A stretch of DNA of 32,953 nt. It comes from a bacterium. GTDB lineage: Bacteria > SZUA-79 > Acidulodesulfobacterales > Acidulodesulfobacteraceae. The notes under the pieces were generated by a model. That model was not told the DNA's origin. It worked only from the letters and a program-made list of their open reading frames with translations, and did no database searches. The translations under genes were made by a program, and so were the position numbers. Positions 24,869 through 30,957 of this stretch are shown here, piece by piece (position 1 is the first letter of the stretch; every line of letters starts with the position of its first letter). The DNA is taken from the NCBI GenBank assembly GCA_021794335.1, contig JAJYQZ010000334.1:1-32953 (forward strand). The letters are read 5' to 3'.

Positions 24869-26656
24869 TTATGCGCCGCTTGCGATCATCTGTTTTATGC
24901 TGTTAGATATACTCGTGTTCGTGGTTTGCATCTGTCCTATGTAAGACTCCAAACTAGAAAACTGTTTTGTGTACATTCCCATCTGGTCCTGCACTAAAGC
25001 CTGCTGGAGCGAAATCTTGTTATTCATGTTCGTAATTTCCGTATTGATTTCCTGTTCGTTAAACTGTATGATGCCGTTTGCCGGATTAGTATATGTTTTT
25101 AAAAAACTCGTCATTCCGCCTGCCATAGAAACTCCGTTCGCGGTAGGAGAACCGTTAACCAATGCGCTGAAAAACTGCTGGACCTGCTGGGGATTTGTAG
25201 CAAGCATATTATTTAAAGTCGAAGTATTGAACTGTAACTGGCCTGAACCGTTAGAGTTGGAAGTAATGCCGTAAGTAGAGGGAAGGCCGGCGGCACCTGA
25301 AAGAGTCGGGGCTTCGCTTCCCATAAAACCGTATAATGAATTAACGAGGCTCGAAAGCGCAAAGTTGCCGCCTAACGGACCAAGAGACGAATTCTTAGTA
25401 TTTCCGGAACCGCTCGAAGTTACGGTATTTTGTGCCGACACGTCGCCTATTACTTTATTATACGCGGAAATAAAACTGTTTACGGCGTTATCTATAGTCT
25501 GCGTATCTATTCCTACGGTTAAGGTGGTTGAACCGGCGGAAAGCAAATTTAACGTAACGCCGGGTATCGCATTTGTAACGGTGTCTGTCTGACTCTGAAT
25601 ATAAGTATTTCCGTAATCTATAATTGCGTTTTGGGCCGTCTGCATCGTCGGATTAAACGCATCCAAAGAAAAAGAATCTCCTGCGGTTAAAGTCTGTCCC
25701 GCGGTAACCGAAAGTTCTATTCCGCTGTTAGTCGAATTAGAACTGCCCGAACCGTCTATATAATAAGAAGTAGTTCCTGTTTCCGACGACGGAATAGTGA
25801 AACTTCCGCTTTGGTTTGAGCTGTTAGTCCAGTTAATAGTTATGGCATTTGATCCGACGGTTCCGGTGCCGCCGACCTTAAACGTGTATGTCTGGCTTGC
25901 CGTTCCGGTATATGTTCCTGCGGCTGTCGGGATAGTATCTCCCGAAGACGGAGTGCCGTTCCAGTAAGTAGGATTAATAGCAGTGCTGTTAAAATTAAGG
26001 CTTGCCGTTCCGCCAGAAAGACCGTTTGTTATTGAAATAGCGCTGTTCGTTCCGGTCGTATTGCTTGTCAAAACAAGCCTGTATGGGTTATTAGAACTTC
26101 CGTCGCTGATAACCGCGGCGCTTACCCCCGCTCCTGCGTTGTTTATTGCCTGCGCAAGACCCGATAACGTATCGTTGGACGAAGTTACGCTGACGTTTGT
26201 CAATGTGTTGTTAACGGTAATGCCGAAAGTACCCGTTCCTACGGTAGTAGAAGTAGCCGCAATACCCTGGGAAGCAATCTCCGAAGCCTGCGCAAGCTGA
26301 TTTACGGTAAAGTTATACGTTCCGGAAATTGCCGAAGAAGAAGCTGTCGCCGTCGCTACGGAAGTGTTGCTTGAAGTTGCCTTATATGATTGAAACAGAG
26401 ACGGCTGACCGAGAGCCGAAGCCGACGAACTTAAGGCAGAAATATCCGAACCTATAGACTGCCATGCGGAAAGCTGATTATTTAAGGGGGTTTCCTGAGC
26501 CTGCATTAACGTAATAGGAGCAGACAAAGCCTCGTTAAGCGCATTTAATATTGCCGTATAATTAATTCCCGACTCAGGACCTGTTCCCATAACTATAAGA
26601 CCCTGATTGGGATAAGAACTTGGCGTCAAACTGCTGCCGGTTGAAGATATAGACAT
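24869..26656 (-). CDS. fliD: Flagellar filament cap protein FliD
   Basis: This 595-residue protein is the filament cap that assembles flagellin at the tip. The N-terminal region (TAILNALNEALSAPITLMQA, NQLSAWQSIGSDISALSSSA) and C-terminal region (NTEITNMNNKISLQQALVQD) are the coiled FliD_N and FliD_C parts. The middle is rich in Ser, Thr, Gly and Asn with beta character, as expected for exposed cap domains. ISAYNKVIGDVSAQN is a conserved FliD element. No signal peptide is present, in line with export by the flagellar type III system. The start is behind AGAGG. A 36-bp perfect palindrome lies just upstream at 26671-26706. Confidence 0.93.
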   Translation of the reverse strand: MSISSTGSSLTPSSYPNQGLIVMGTGPESGINYTAILNALNEALSAPITLMQAQETPLNNQLSAWQSIGSDISALSSSASALGQPSLFQSYKATSSNTSVATATASSSAISGTYNFTVNQLAQASEIASQGIAATSTTVGTGTFGITVNNTLTNVSVTSSNDTLSGLAQAINNAGAGVSAAVISDGSSNNPYRLVLTSNTTGTNSAISITNGLSGGTASLNFNSTAINPTYWNGTPSSGDTIPTAAGTYTGTASQTYTFKVGGTGTVGSNAITINWTNSSNQSGSFTIPSSETGTTSYYIDGSGSSNSTNSGIELSVTAGQTLTAGDSFSLDAFNPTMQTAQNAIIDYGNTYIQSQTDTVTNAIPGVTLNLLSAGSTTLTVGIDTQTIDNAVNSFISAYNKVIGDVSAQNTVTSSGSGNTKNSSLGPLGGNFALSSLVNSLYGFMGSEAPTLSGAAGLPSTYGITSNSNGSGQLQFNTSTLNNMLATNPQQVQQFFSALVNGSPTANGVSMAGGMTSFLKTYTNPANGIIQFNEQEINTEITNMNNKISLQQALVQDQMGMYTKQFSSLESYIGQMQTTNTSISNSIKQMIASGA

Positions 26657-26670
26657 TTTATATTACCTCT

Positions 26671-26706
26671 GATAATGAGGGCGCAATTAATTGCGCCCTC
26701 ATTATC
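26671..26706. repeat. 36-bp perfect palindrome between flaG and fliD
   Basis: GATAATGAGGGCGCAATT is followed immediately by its exact complement. There is no T run after it, so it is not a textbook terminator. It could attenuate transcription, bind a protein or be another short mobile palindrome. It differs in sequence from the GTCAGAATT family. Confidence 0.75.
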
Positions 26707-26720
26707 CTCAATTAACATTA

Positions 26721-27128
26721 TTATAATTTACTGCTGTAAAGAGAACCTTTCTGGTAATTCGACATCATTTTTAAAACCGAATTAGGCGGAATCTGCGCCA
26801 GAACCTTCCCGGTTTTAAAATCTATTACGTTAATAACCGCACCGCCTGCGCTTGCATCCCACTTAAAAAGCATCGCCTGGGACAGCATGGGGGATGGATT
26901 AAGATTCGATTCTATCTGTTTGCTTAATTCTTTTTCTTTTTCGGCACTGCTGTTTGCCGAGCTTGTTTGATTTGCGGAGATATTTTTATTGTTCGCGACA
27001 TTGTCGTTATTTTGATTAGCTGTATTATTTTTTGAATTTACGGCAGACTCATTTATCTTGTCCGTATTATATGCATTATTGCCGTTAGCAATATTTACCG
27101 CATTTACGTTTAACGATAACTGGTCCAT
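26721..27128 (-). CDS. flaG: FlaG family protein
   Basis: In this 135-residue protein the C-terminal about 55 residues (MLFKWDASAGGAVINVIDFK, TGKVLAQIPPNSVLKM) match the FlaG domain, which influences filament length in several bacteria. The N-terminal half is an Asn/Ser-rich, low-complexity linker (NNTANQNNDNVANNKN), longer than usual. It lies between fliC and fliD in the order fliC-flaG-fliD-fliS, the common arrangement. No signal peptide is seen. Confidence 0.85.
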   Translation of the reverse strand: MDQLSLNVNAVNIANGNNAYNTDKINESAVNSKNNTANQNNDNVANNKNISANQTSSANSSAEKEKELSKQIESNLNPSPMLSQAMLFKWDASAGGAVINVIDFKTGKVLAQIPPNSVLKMMSNYQKGSLYSSKL

Positions 27129-27156
27129 AATGTATCACTTCTTTTATTAGCGGGGG

Positions 27157-27191
27157 CTAATGGGGACAGATTTGAAATCTGTCCCCATTAG
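27157..27191. repeat. REP-like palindrome, GGGGACAG variant, downstream of fliC
   Basis: A 35-bp perfect palindrome with arms CTAATGGGGACAGATTT and centre G. A further half arm, GTCCCCATTAG, is at 27195-27205. It lies 26 bases beyond the flagellin stop and may form a stem at the fliC mRNA end. The plan (short GGGG-led arms, odd centre, extra half arm) is the same as that of the GTCAGAATT copies. Confidence 0.8.
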
Positions 27192-27216
27192 CTTGTCCCC
27201 ATTAGTTTATATAATT

Positions 27217-28128
27217 TTACTTCAACAGGGTCAAAAGTCCCTGAGGAACCATCGATGCCTGAGAAAGCATAGCTTCGCCGGACTGCGCCAGAGTAGAAAG
27301 CAATGTAAACTGGGACATTTCCTGCGCGAAATTGACGTCCATTATGTTGTTGTATGCAGCTTGAGTGTTCGTTCCTTCGGTCTGAAGGTTTCCAAGTATC
27401 TGCGTAACCCTGTTCTGGTAAGAACCGAGCTGGCCGCTTATGCCGGCGACCTGATTAATGGCCGCCTGAACAGCCGAAAGAGCGATTAATGCACTTGCGT
27501 TACCTGCTGCGGCTGAAGTACCTCCTGACAATTTAACCGCTGCCAATGAAGTTGTAACATAATTACCGCTGCTTGTTAATCCAAGTAAACTTGCCGTAAC
27601 ACCTTGAATAGAGACTGAAATCTGATTAGTCGTGGTTGCAGAATTAGGTCCGATTTGAAACGAAAAAGCGCTAATAGAACCAGTCAATGAAGAGCCTGAT
27701 GCCGCATTTAAAAGATTAAGTCCGTTAAACTGGGTAGAATCCGCAATCTGCGTAATTTCCGATTGAAGCTGTTGAAACTCGCTGTTTAACGCTGATAAGT
27801 TCTGCGTACTGTTTGTCCCGTTGGCTGCGTTAGTCGCAAGAGTCTGCATAGTGCCTAACATCCCCTGTATAGTGGAAAGAGCACCGGAAGCGATGTTAAT
27901 TAACGAATTTCCGTTGTTGGCGTTTGACGTTGCCTGGTTAATACCAAGGCTGGTTGCGTTTAAGCTCTGGGCTATTTCGTAGCCTGCCGGGTTAACCCAA
28001 GCGCCCGTTATCTGCAAGCCGCTGGACAATTCGTTTAACGACTGTCCCAACTGGTTGTTGGTGTTTTGAAGATTGTTCGTTGCAATATCTGCAGACTGAT
28101 TTGAGTTGATGAATAGACCGTTATACAT
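27217..28128 (-). CDS. fliC: Flagellin
   Basis: This is a short flagellin of 303 residues. The N-terminal D0/D1 part (SLNELSSGLQITGAWVNPAG, YEIAQSLNATSLGINQATSN) and C-terminal part (NIMDVNFAQEMSQFTLLSTL, QSGEAMLSQASMVPQGLLTL) are clear. The central variable part is only about 90 residues (from about 135 to 225), so it has small outer domains. Two usual D1 motifs are changed. The common SAxDDAAGLAIA reads TGAWVNPAGYEIA. The QRxRELxVQ-like stretch reads GTMQTLATNAANGTN, without the usual arginines. GGAGG at the correct distance supports the start. It is likely exported by the flagellar system and could be the target of the downstream glycosylation genes. Confidence 0.95.
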   Translation of the reverse strand: MYNGLFINSNQSADIATNNLQNTNNQLGQSLNELSSGLQITGAWVNPAGYEIAQSLNATSLGINQATSNANNGNSLINIASGALSTIQGMLGTMQTLATNAANGTNSTQNLSALNSEFQQLQSEITQIADSTQFNGLNLLNAASGSSLTGSISAFSFQIGPNSATTTNQISVSIQGVTASLLGLTSSGNYVTTSLAAVKLSGGTSAAAGNASALIALSAVQAAINQVAGISGQLGSYQNRVTQILGNLQTEGTNTQAAYNNIMDVNFAQEMSQFTLLSTLAQSGEAMLSQASMVPQGLLTLLK

Positions 28129-28374
28129 TTTATCCTCCGTGATAAATTATTCCGGCATCCGTGCCGAAATTGTTAAATTAGTTTTACATTAATGAATTTT
28201 TTTAAGTTTTACTTAACTTACTTTTAACCTCTGATAAACTGCAACTTTTTTTTCGAATAGATTAACGTCCTCCTTTTTCGAAAACATTAATTTCGGTATT
28301 AATTCGTTCACCCCCTTTTACATTTTATATTCGTTATCTTAAATTTTAGACAACTAACCTATCCTTTTATTTAT
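28129..28374 (-). other. Flagellin leader, about 245 bases
   Basis: This stretch lies between the candidate promoter and fliC. It holds a GGAGG ribosome site at 28134-28138 and a small inverted repeat, CGGCA TCCG TGCCG, at 28153-28166, which may form a hairpin near the ribosome site. A 32-codon GTG frame at 28213-28311 has a poor start context and is not called as a gene. I see no terminator for aroK here. Confidence 0.5.
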
Positions 28375-28402
28375 TAATCGTCATAGCTTTCTAAAAACTT
28401 TA
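28375..28402 (-). promoter_or_regulatory. Candidate sigma-28 (FliA) promoter for fliC
   Basis: On the minus strand, TAAAGTTT is followed by 12 bases and GACGATTA. It resembles the flagellar sigma-28 consensus (TAAAGTTT, 11 bases, GCCGATAA), with an exact -35, six of eight at -10 and one extra base of spacing. It lies just after the aroK stop, giving a leader of about 240 bases. Confidence 0.45.
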
Positions 28403-28418
28403 ACTTTTTCTTTTTGGT

Positions 28419-29048
28419 TTAATAAAAGTTTAAAAAAATCTCTATTTCTTCAGCGGAGGCATGCGTCGTTAAACCGTCGGTATATATCGTCATATCCGCC
28501 TGCCCGTAAAATTTCTCCCTTTCTTTAAGTTTATCGGAAACAGTCTTTTCGGTAAATCCTTTTTCCCCTAAAACCGGTCTGTGCGTTTCGGATTTTATCC
28601 TTTCGTAAATAGTCTTTGAATTCGCTTTTAAATATATAGTAGTTCCGATATTTTTAAGCAGTTTCATGTTGCCGTTAAATGCCGGCATACCGCCGCCGGT
28701 AGAAATTACCCAATTCTTACTTTCTTTACCGGTCATTATGGAATTTTCGCAGTTGACAGTTTTCACTGCTTTTTCTTTTCCCTTATCTTTACTTACATCA
28801 GTGTATTTTTTAAAAATTTTAGATATATCGGATTTATTTTTATCTAATTCCTTTAAAATTTCGGTTTCGAGATTTCTGAAATAATTCTCGCCTTTCTTTT
28901 TAAAAATTTCCGTAATAACCGCCCCTTCTTTTTTTTCTATTAAGCAGTCTAAATCTATAAAATTAAACCCTTTATTTTTTGCGAGAATCTTCCCGACTTC
29001 CGTCTTCCCCGCCCCCATAAAGCCGATTAATATTATATTTGTTTTCAT
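28419..29048 (-). CDS. aroK: Shikimate kinase with internal insertion
   Basis: In this 209-residue protein the family signatures are clear: P-loop GFMGAGKTEVGK at residues 9-20, DLDCLIEK (32-39, shikimate site), FRNLETEIL, STGGGMPAF (116-124) and the lid THRPVLGE. Most shikimate kinases have about 170 residues. The excess is a block at about 69-111 between ETEILKEL and VISTGGG, rich in Lys, Asp and Ser. It includes DKGKEKAVKTVNCENS and has no counterpart in the family. It makes shikimate 3-phosphate in the chorismate pathway, and aroC, the last enzyme of that pathway, is nearby. The unusual block is in frame, so the enzyme is probably functional. Confidence 0.93.
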   Translation of the reverse strand: MKTNIILIGFMGAGKTEVGKILAKNKGFNFIDLDCLIEKKEGAVITEIFKKKGENYFRNLETEILKELDKNKSDISKIFKKYTDVSKDKGKEKAVKTVNCENSIMTGKESKNWVISTGGGMPAFNGNMKLLKNIGTTIYLKANSKTIYERIKSETHRPVLGEKGFTEKTVSDKLKEREKFYGQADMTIYTDGLTTHASAEEIEIFLNFY

Positions 29049-29063
29049 TTTTTAATCTTTTTT

Positions 29064-29333
29064 CTATCTATATATATCTTTTCTATGTCTAACCCTAATA
29101 ATTTCAACAGTCAAGATATCCTCGCTAACGGAATATACAATACGGTAATCTTTTACTCTAATTCTATATATAAAATCATTGTTTGTTAATTTCTTACATT
29201 GATTTGGGAAGGGATTTGTTTTTAAATCTTCAACTGCGGTAATTATTAACGGAATAATAGATTTGTCTATCTTTAACAATTCTTTCTTTGCAGACTTTTT
29301 CCATCTAATATTATAAGCATTATAAGATGTCAT
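29064..29333 (-). CDS. RelE/ParE-type toxin
   Basis: This 89-residue protein matches the RelE/YoeB-type mRNA interferase pattern: YNIRWKKSAKKELLKIDKSI, NPFPNQCKKLTNN and YRIRVKDYRIVYSV, ending EIIRVRHRKDIYR. Arg residues in the last strand fit a ribosome-dependent endoribonuclease. The gene start overlaps the end of the antitoxin gene by 14 bases (29320-29333), the usual coupled layout. It sits between two aromatic amino acid genes and has its own promoter upstream of the antitoxin. Confidence 0.9.
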   Translation of the reverse strand: MTSYNAYNIRWKKSAKKELLKIDKSIIPLIITAVEDLKTNPFPNQCKKLTNNDFIYRIRVKDYRIVYSVSEDILTVEIIRVRHRKDIYR

Positions 29334-29553
29334 TCTGTTTTAATTCTGTAATTATTTTTTCATGCGATACGGTTGGTTCGTTTATCCTTTCTGCTACAAT
29401 TTCAAGGTCTTTAATATCTTCTAATAATTCTTCGAAATCGGACATAGATAATACGACAGACTTTTTATTGCCTTGCGCATCTGTTATATATTCAGGATGT
29501 AAATTTTTAATGAATGCATCATATATCTTGGCTTCTGCGTTTGTTTTTTTCAT
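29320..29553 (-). CDS. Antitoxin of the RelE-type pair
   Basis: This 77-residue protein has an N-terminal region, HPEYITDAQGNKKSVVLSMS, followed by DFEELLEDIKDLEIVAERIN and an acidic tail. It is the pattern of RelB/YefM-type antitoxins that pair with RelE-like toxins. The N-terminal half would bind DNA as a dimer. The C-terminal half would wrap the toxin. Just upstream are a strong promoter and an inverted repeat that could be its operator. Confidence 0.88.
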   Translation of the reverse strand: MKKTNAEAKIYDAFIKNLHPEYITDAQGNKKSVVLSMSDFEELLEDIKDLEIVAERINEPTVSHEKIITELKQNDIL

Positions 29554-29568
29554 AATTTATCGTTTATT

Positions 29569-29591
29569 TTAATATCTATTATTAGTATTAA
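29569..29591. promoter_or_regulatory. Possible operator for the toxin-antitoxin pair
   Basis: A 23-bp imperfect inverted repeat, TTAATATCTAT T ATTAGTATTAA (8 of 11 pairs), lies between the -10 box and the antitoxin start. The position suits autoregulation. Confidence 0.4.
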
Positions 29592-29612
29592 CATCGACTA
29601 TAAACATCTTAA

Positions 29613-29641
29613 ATTATATTCAATAAGTAAATAAAAATCAA
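29613..29641 (-). promoter_or_regulatory. Sigma-70 promoter of the toxin-antitoxin pair
   Basis: On the minus strand: TTGATT, 17 bases, TATAAT, a near-perfect sigma-70 promoter. It starts 12 bases beyond the aroC stop. The leader would be about 50 bases. Confidence 0.7.
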
Positions 29642-29652
29642 GTTTGCAACCC

Positions 29653-30855
29653 TCATTTTTTCACATACCCGTCATAGTTTCCTTTAATCTCCGCTAAACC
29701 GTCGCCGCCGAATTTTTTTAAGAAAAAATAACATATAGAAAAAGCGAGGGCGGATTCGACGACGATTGACGCGGCAGGAACGGCGCATACGTCCGACCTT
29801 TCGAGAAAGGCTTTTTTTGCTTCGCCCGTATTTAAATCTACGGTATCGAGATAAGGTTTCATTAAAGTAGGTATGGGCTTCATCGCGCAGGTTACGCTTA
29901 TTATTTCTCCGTTCGACATTCCGCCTTCTATGCCTCCGGCATTGCCGGTTTTTCTGTAAAAGCCGGCGCCGCCGTAATAAATCGAATCGTGGCATTCCGA
30001 ACCTTTCAGATAAGCCGATTTTACTCCGGCGCCGATTTCGACGCCCTTAATTGCCTGGACGCTCATTACGGACATCGCTATATGGGCGTCCAATTTCTCG
30101 TCCCACTGGGTAAAACTGCCGAGGCCTACGGGCACGCCCTTTGCCTGGGCGGTTATAAGCCCGCCTGCGGTATCTCCTTCCGCTTTCATCTTGTCGATAA
30201 ATGCCTTTGCCTTTTCTTCATGTTCGGGATAAGGCATGCGGAGTTCGGAATTTTCGATATTTCGCATAATCGTTTCGTCGAAAAGGTCGGGGGGGAAAAA
30301 GGTGTCAGAATTGAATTCTGACACCTTTTTCCCCCCCGGAATTTCAGCCGCATCAATTCCCGCCCCGCCGATGTTAAGCACCGCCGAAGCAAACTCGATG
30401 CCGAAATTTTTCAAAAATATCTGGCAAATCGCCCCGACCGCAACCCTCGACGCAGTTTCCCTTGCGCTCGAACGTTCCAAAACATTTCTTATATCGTCTA
30501 ATCCGAATTTTATCGAACCGGCAAAATCGGCATGCCCCGGCCTCGGAGTATGGATTTTGCTTTCTTCGGGAACGGATTTAAAGGCGTCCATCCTGTCCCG
30601 CCAGTTTTCGTAATCCTTGTTTTTTATAAAAAACGAAATAGGCGAGCCCGTCGTTAAACCGCCCCTGACTCCGGAAAGAAACTCTATTTTATCCGTTTCT
30701 ATCTTCTGCCTTGCGCCCCTTCCGTAGCCCGACTGCCTGAGTCTCAGCTTTTCGTTTATAAAATCTTCGTTTATTTTAACGCCCGCAGGAAAGTTGTCTA
30801 TTATAGTAACGAGCCCCTTGCCGTGGGACTCGCCCGCAGTCAAAAATCTAAGCAT
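29653..30855 (-). CDS. aroC: Chorismate synthase with in-frame palindrome insertion
   Basis: This 400-residue protein converts EPSP to chorismate using reduced FMN. Signatures are TAGESHGKGL at 6-15, RQSGYGRGARQ near 40, RPGHADFAG near 105, ERSSARETASRVAVG near 127, GGIEGGMSNG and RSDVCAVPAA. Residues about 173-190 (PGGKKVSEFNSDTFFPPD) are not part of the family. They are encoded by a perfect 51-bp palindrome at 30288-30338. Removing about 48 bases would join AEI to PDLFDE and give the ordinary ENS-R-PYPE region. The frame is intact before and after, with all core motifs present, so the enzyme is probably active. GGAGG about 9 bases before the ATG supports the start. Confidence 0.96.
   Translation of the reverse strand: MLRFLTAGESHGKGLVTIIDNFPAGVKINEDFINEKLRLRQSGYGRGARQKIETDKIEFLSGVRGGLTTGSPISFFIKNKDYENWRDRMDAFKSVPEESKIHTPRPGHADFAGSIKFGLDDIRNVLERSSARETASRVAVGAICQIFLKNFGIEFASAVLNIGGAGIDAAEIPGGKKVSEFNSDTFFPPDLFDETIMRNIENSELRMPYPEHEEKAKAFIDKMKAEGDTAGGLITAQAKGVPVGLGSFTQWDEKLDAHIAMSVMSVQAIKGVEIGAGVKSAYLKGSECHDSIYYGGAGFYRKTGNAGGIEGGMSNGEIISVTCAMKPIPTLMKPYLDTVDLNTGEAKKAFLERSDVCAVPAASIVVESALAFSICYFFLKKFGGDGLAEIKGNYDGYVKK
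30288..30338. repeat. REP-like palindrome inside aroC
   Basis: A perfect 51-bp palindrome with centre G at 30313. Each arm is C, seven G, five A and GGTGTCAGAATT. On the aroC strand it reads GTG TCA GAA TTC AAT TCT GAC, giving VSEFNSD with no stop codon. Confidence 0.95.
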
Positions 30856-30903
30856 TTTTATTTACCTCCGGATAACATTAATAAGTAAGTAATCTAAAAT
30901 AAT

Positions 30904-30957
30904 GGTGTCAGAATTGTAAATAAAGGGGCCAGAATTCAATTCTGACCCCTTTATTTA
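30904..30957. repeat. REP-like palindrome plus half copy at the folE2 3' end
   Basis: A 41-bp palindrome at 30917-30957 has arms TAAATAAAGGGG.CAGAATT with one mismatch (30929 against 30945). It is preceded by a half copy, GGTGTCAGAATTG, at 30904-30916. The folE2 stop codon (30951-30953) lies inside its right arm. It may also fold at the end of the folE2 mRNA. Confidence 0.85.

Noticed and set aside
24969..26300. Several plus-strand frames across fliD
   Set aside because: They are opposite a well supported fliD gene and have no recognisable domains or ribosome sites.
28148..28170. GGCACG-N-GCC sequence upstream of fliC as a sigma-54 promoter
   Set aside because: The -12 GC doublet is not at the right spacing, it is too close to the start codon, and it is better explained as a small inverted repeat.
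28213..28311. A 32-codon GTG frame on the minus strand in the flagellin leader (VNELIPKLMFSKKEDVN...)
   Set aside because: The G-rich stretch directly touches the GTG, so ribosome spacing is wrong, and no family is recognised. It may be chance in an AT-rich leader.
30288..30338. Mini-intein or programmed bypass element in aroC
   Set aside because: At about 16 codons it is far too short for an intein, there are no splicing residues, and the frame reads straight through. Simple retention in the protein is enough.
30236..30613. Plus-strand frame through the aroC palindrome that also reads SELNSD
   Set aside because: It is produced by the symmetry of the palindrome on the antisense strand of aroC and has no independent support.
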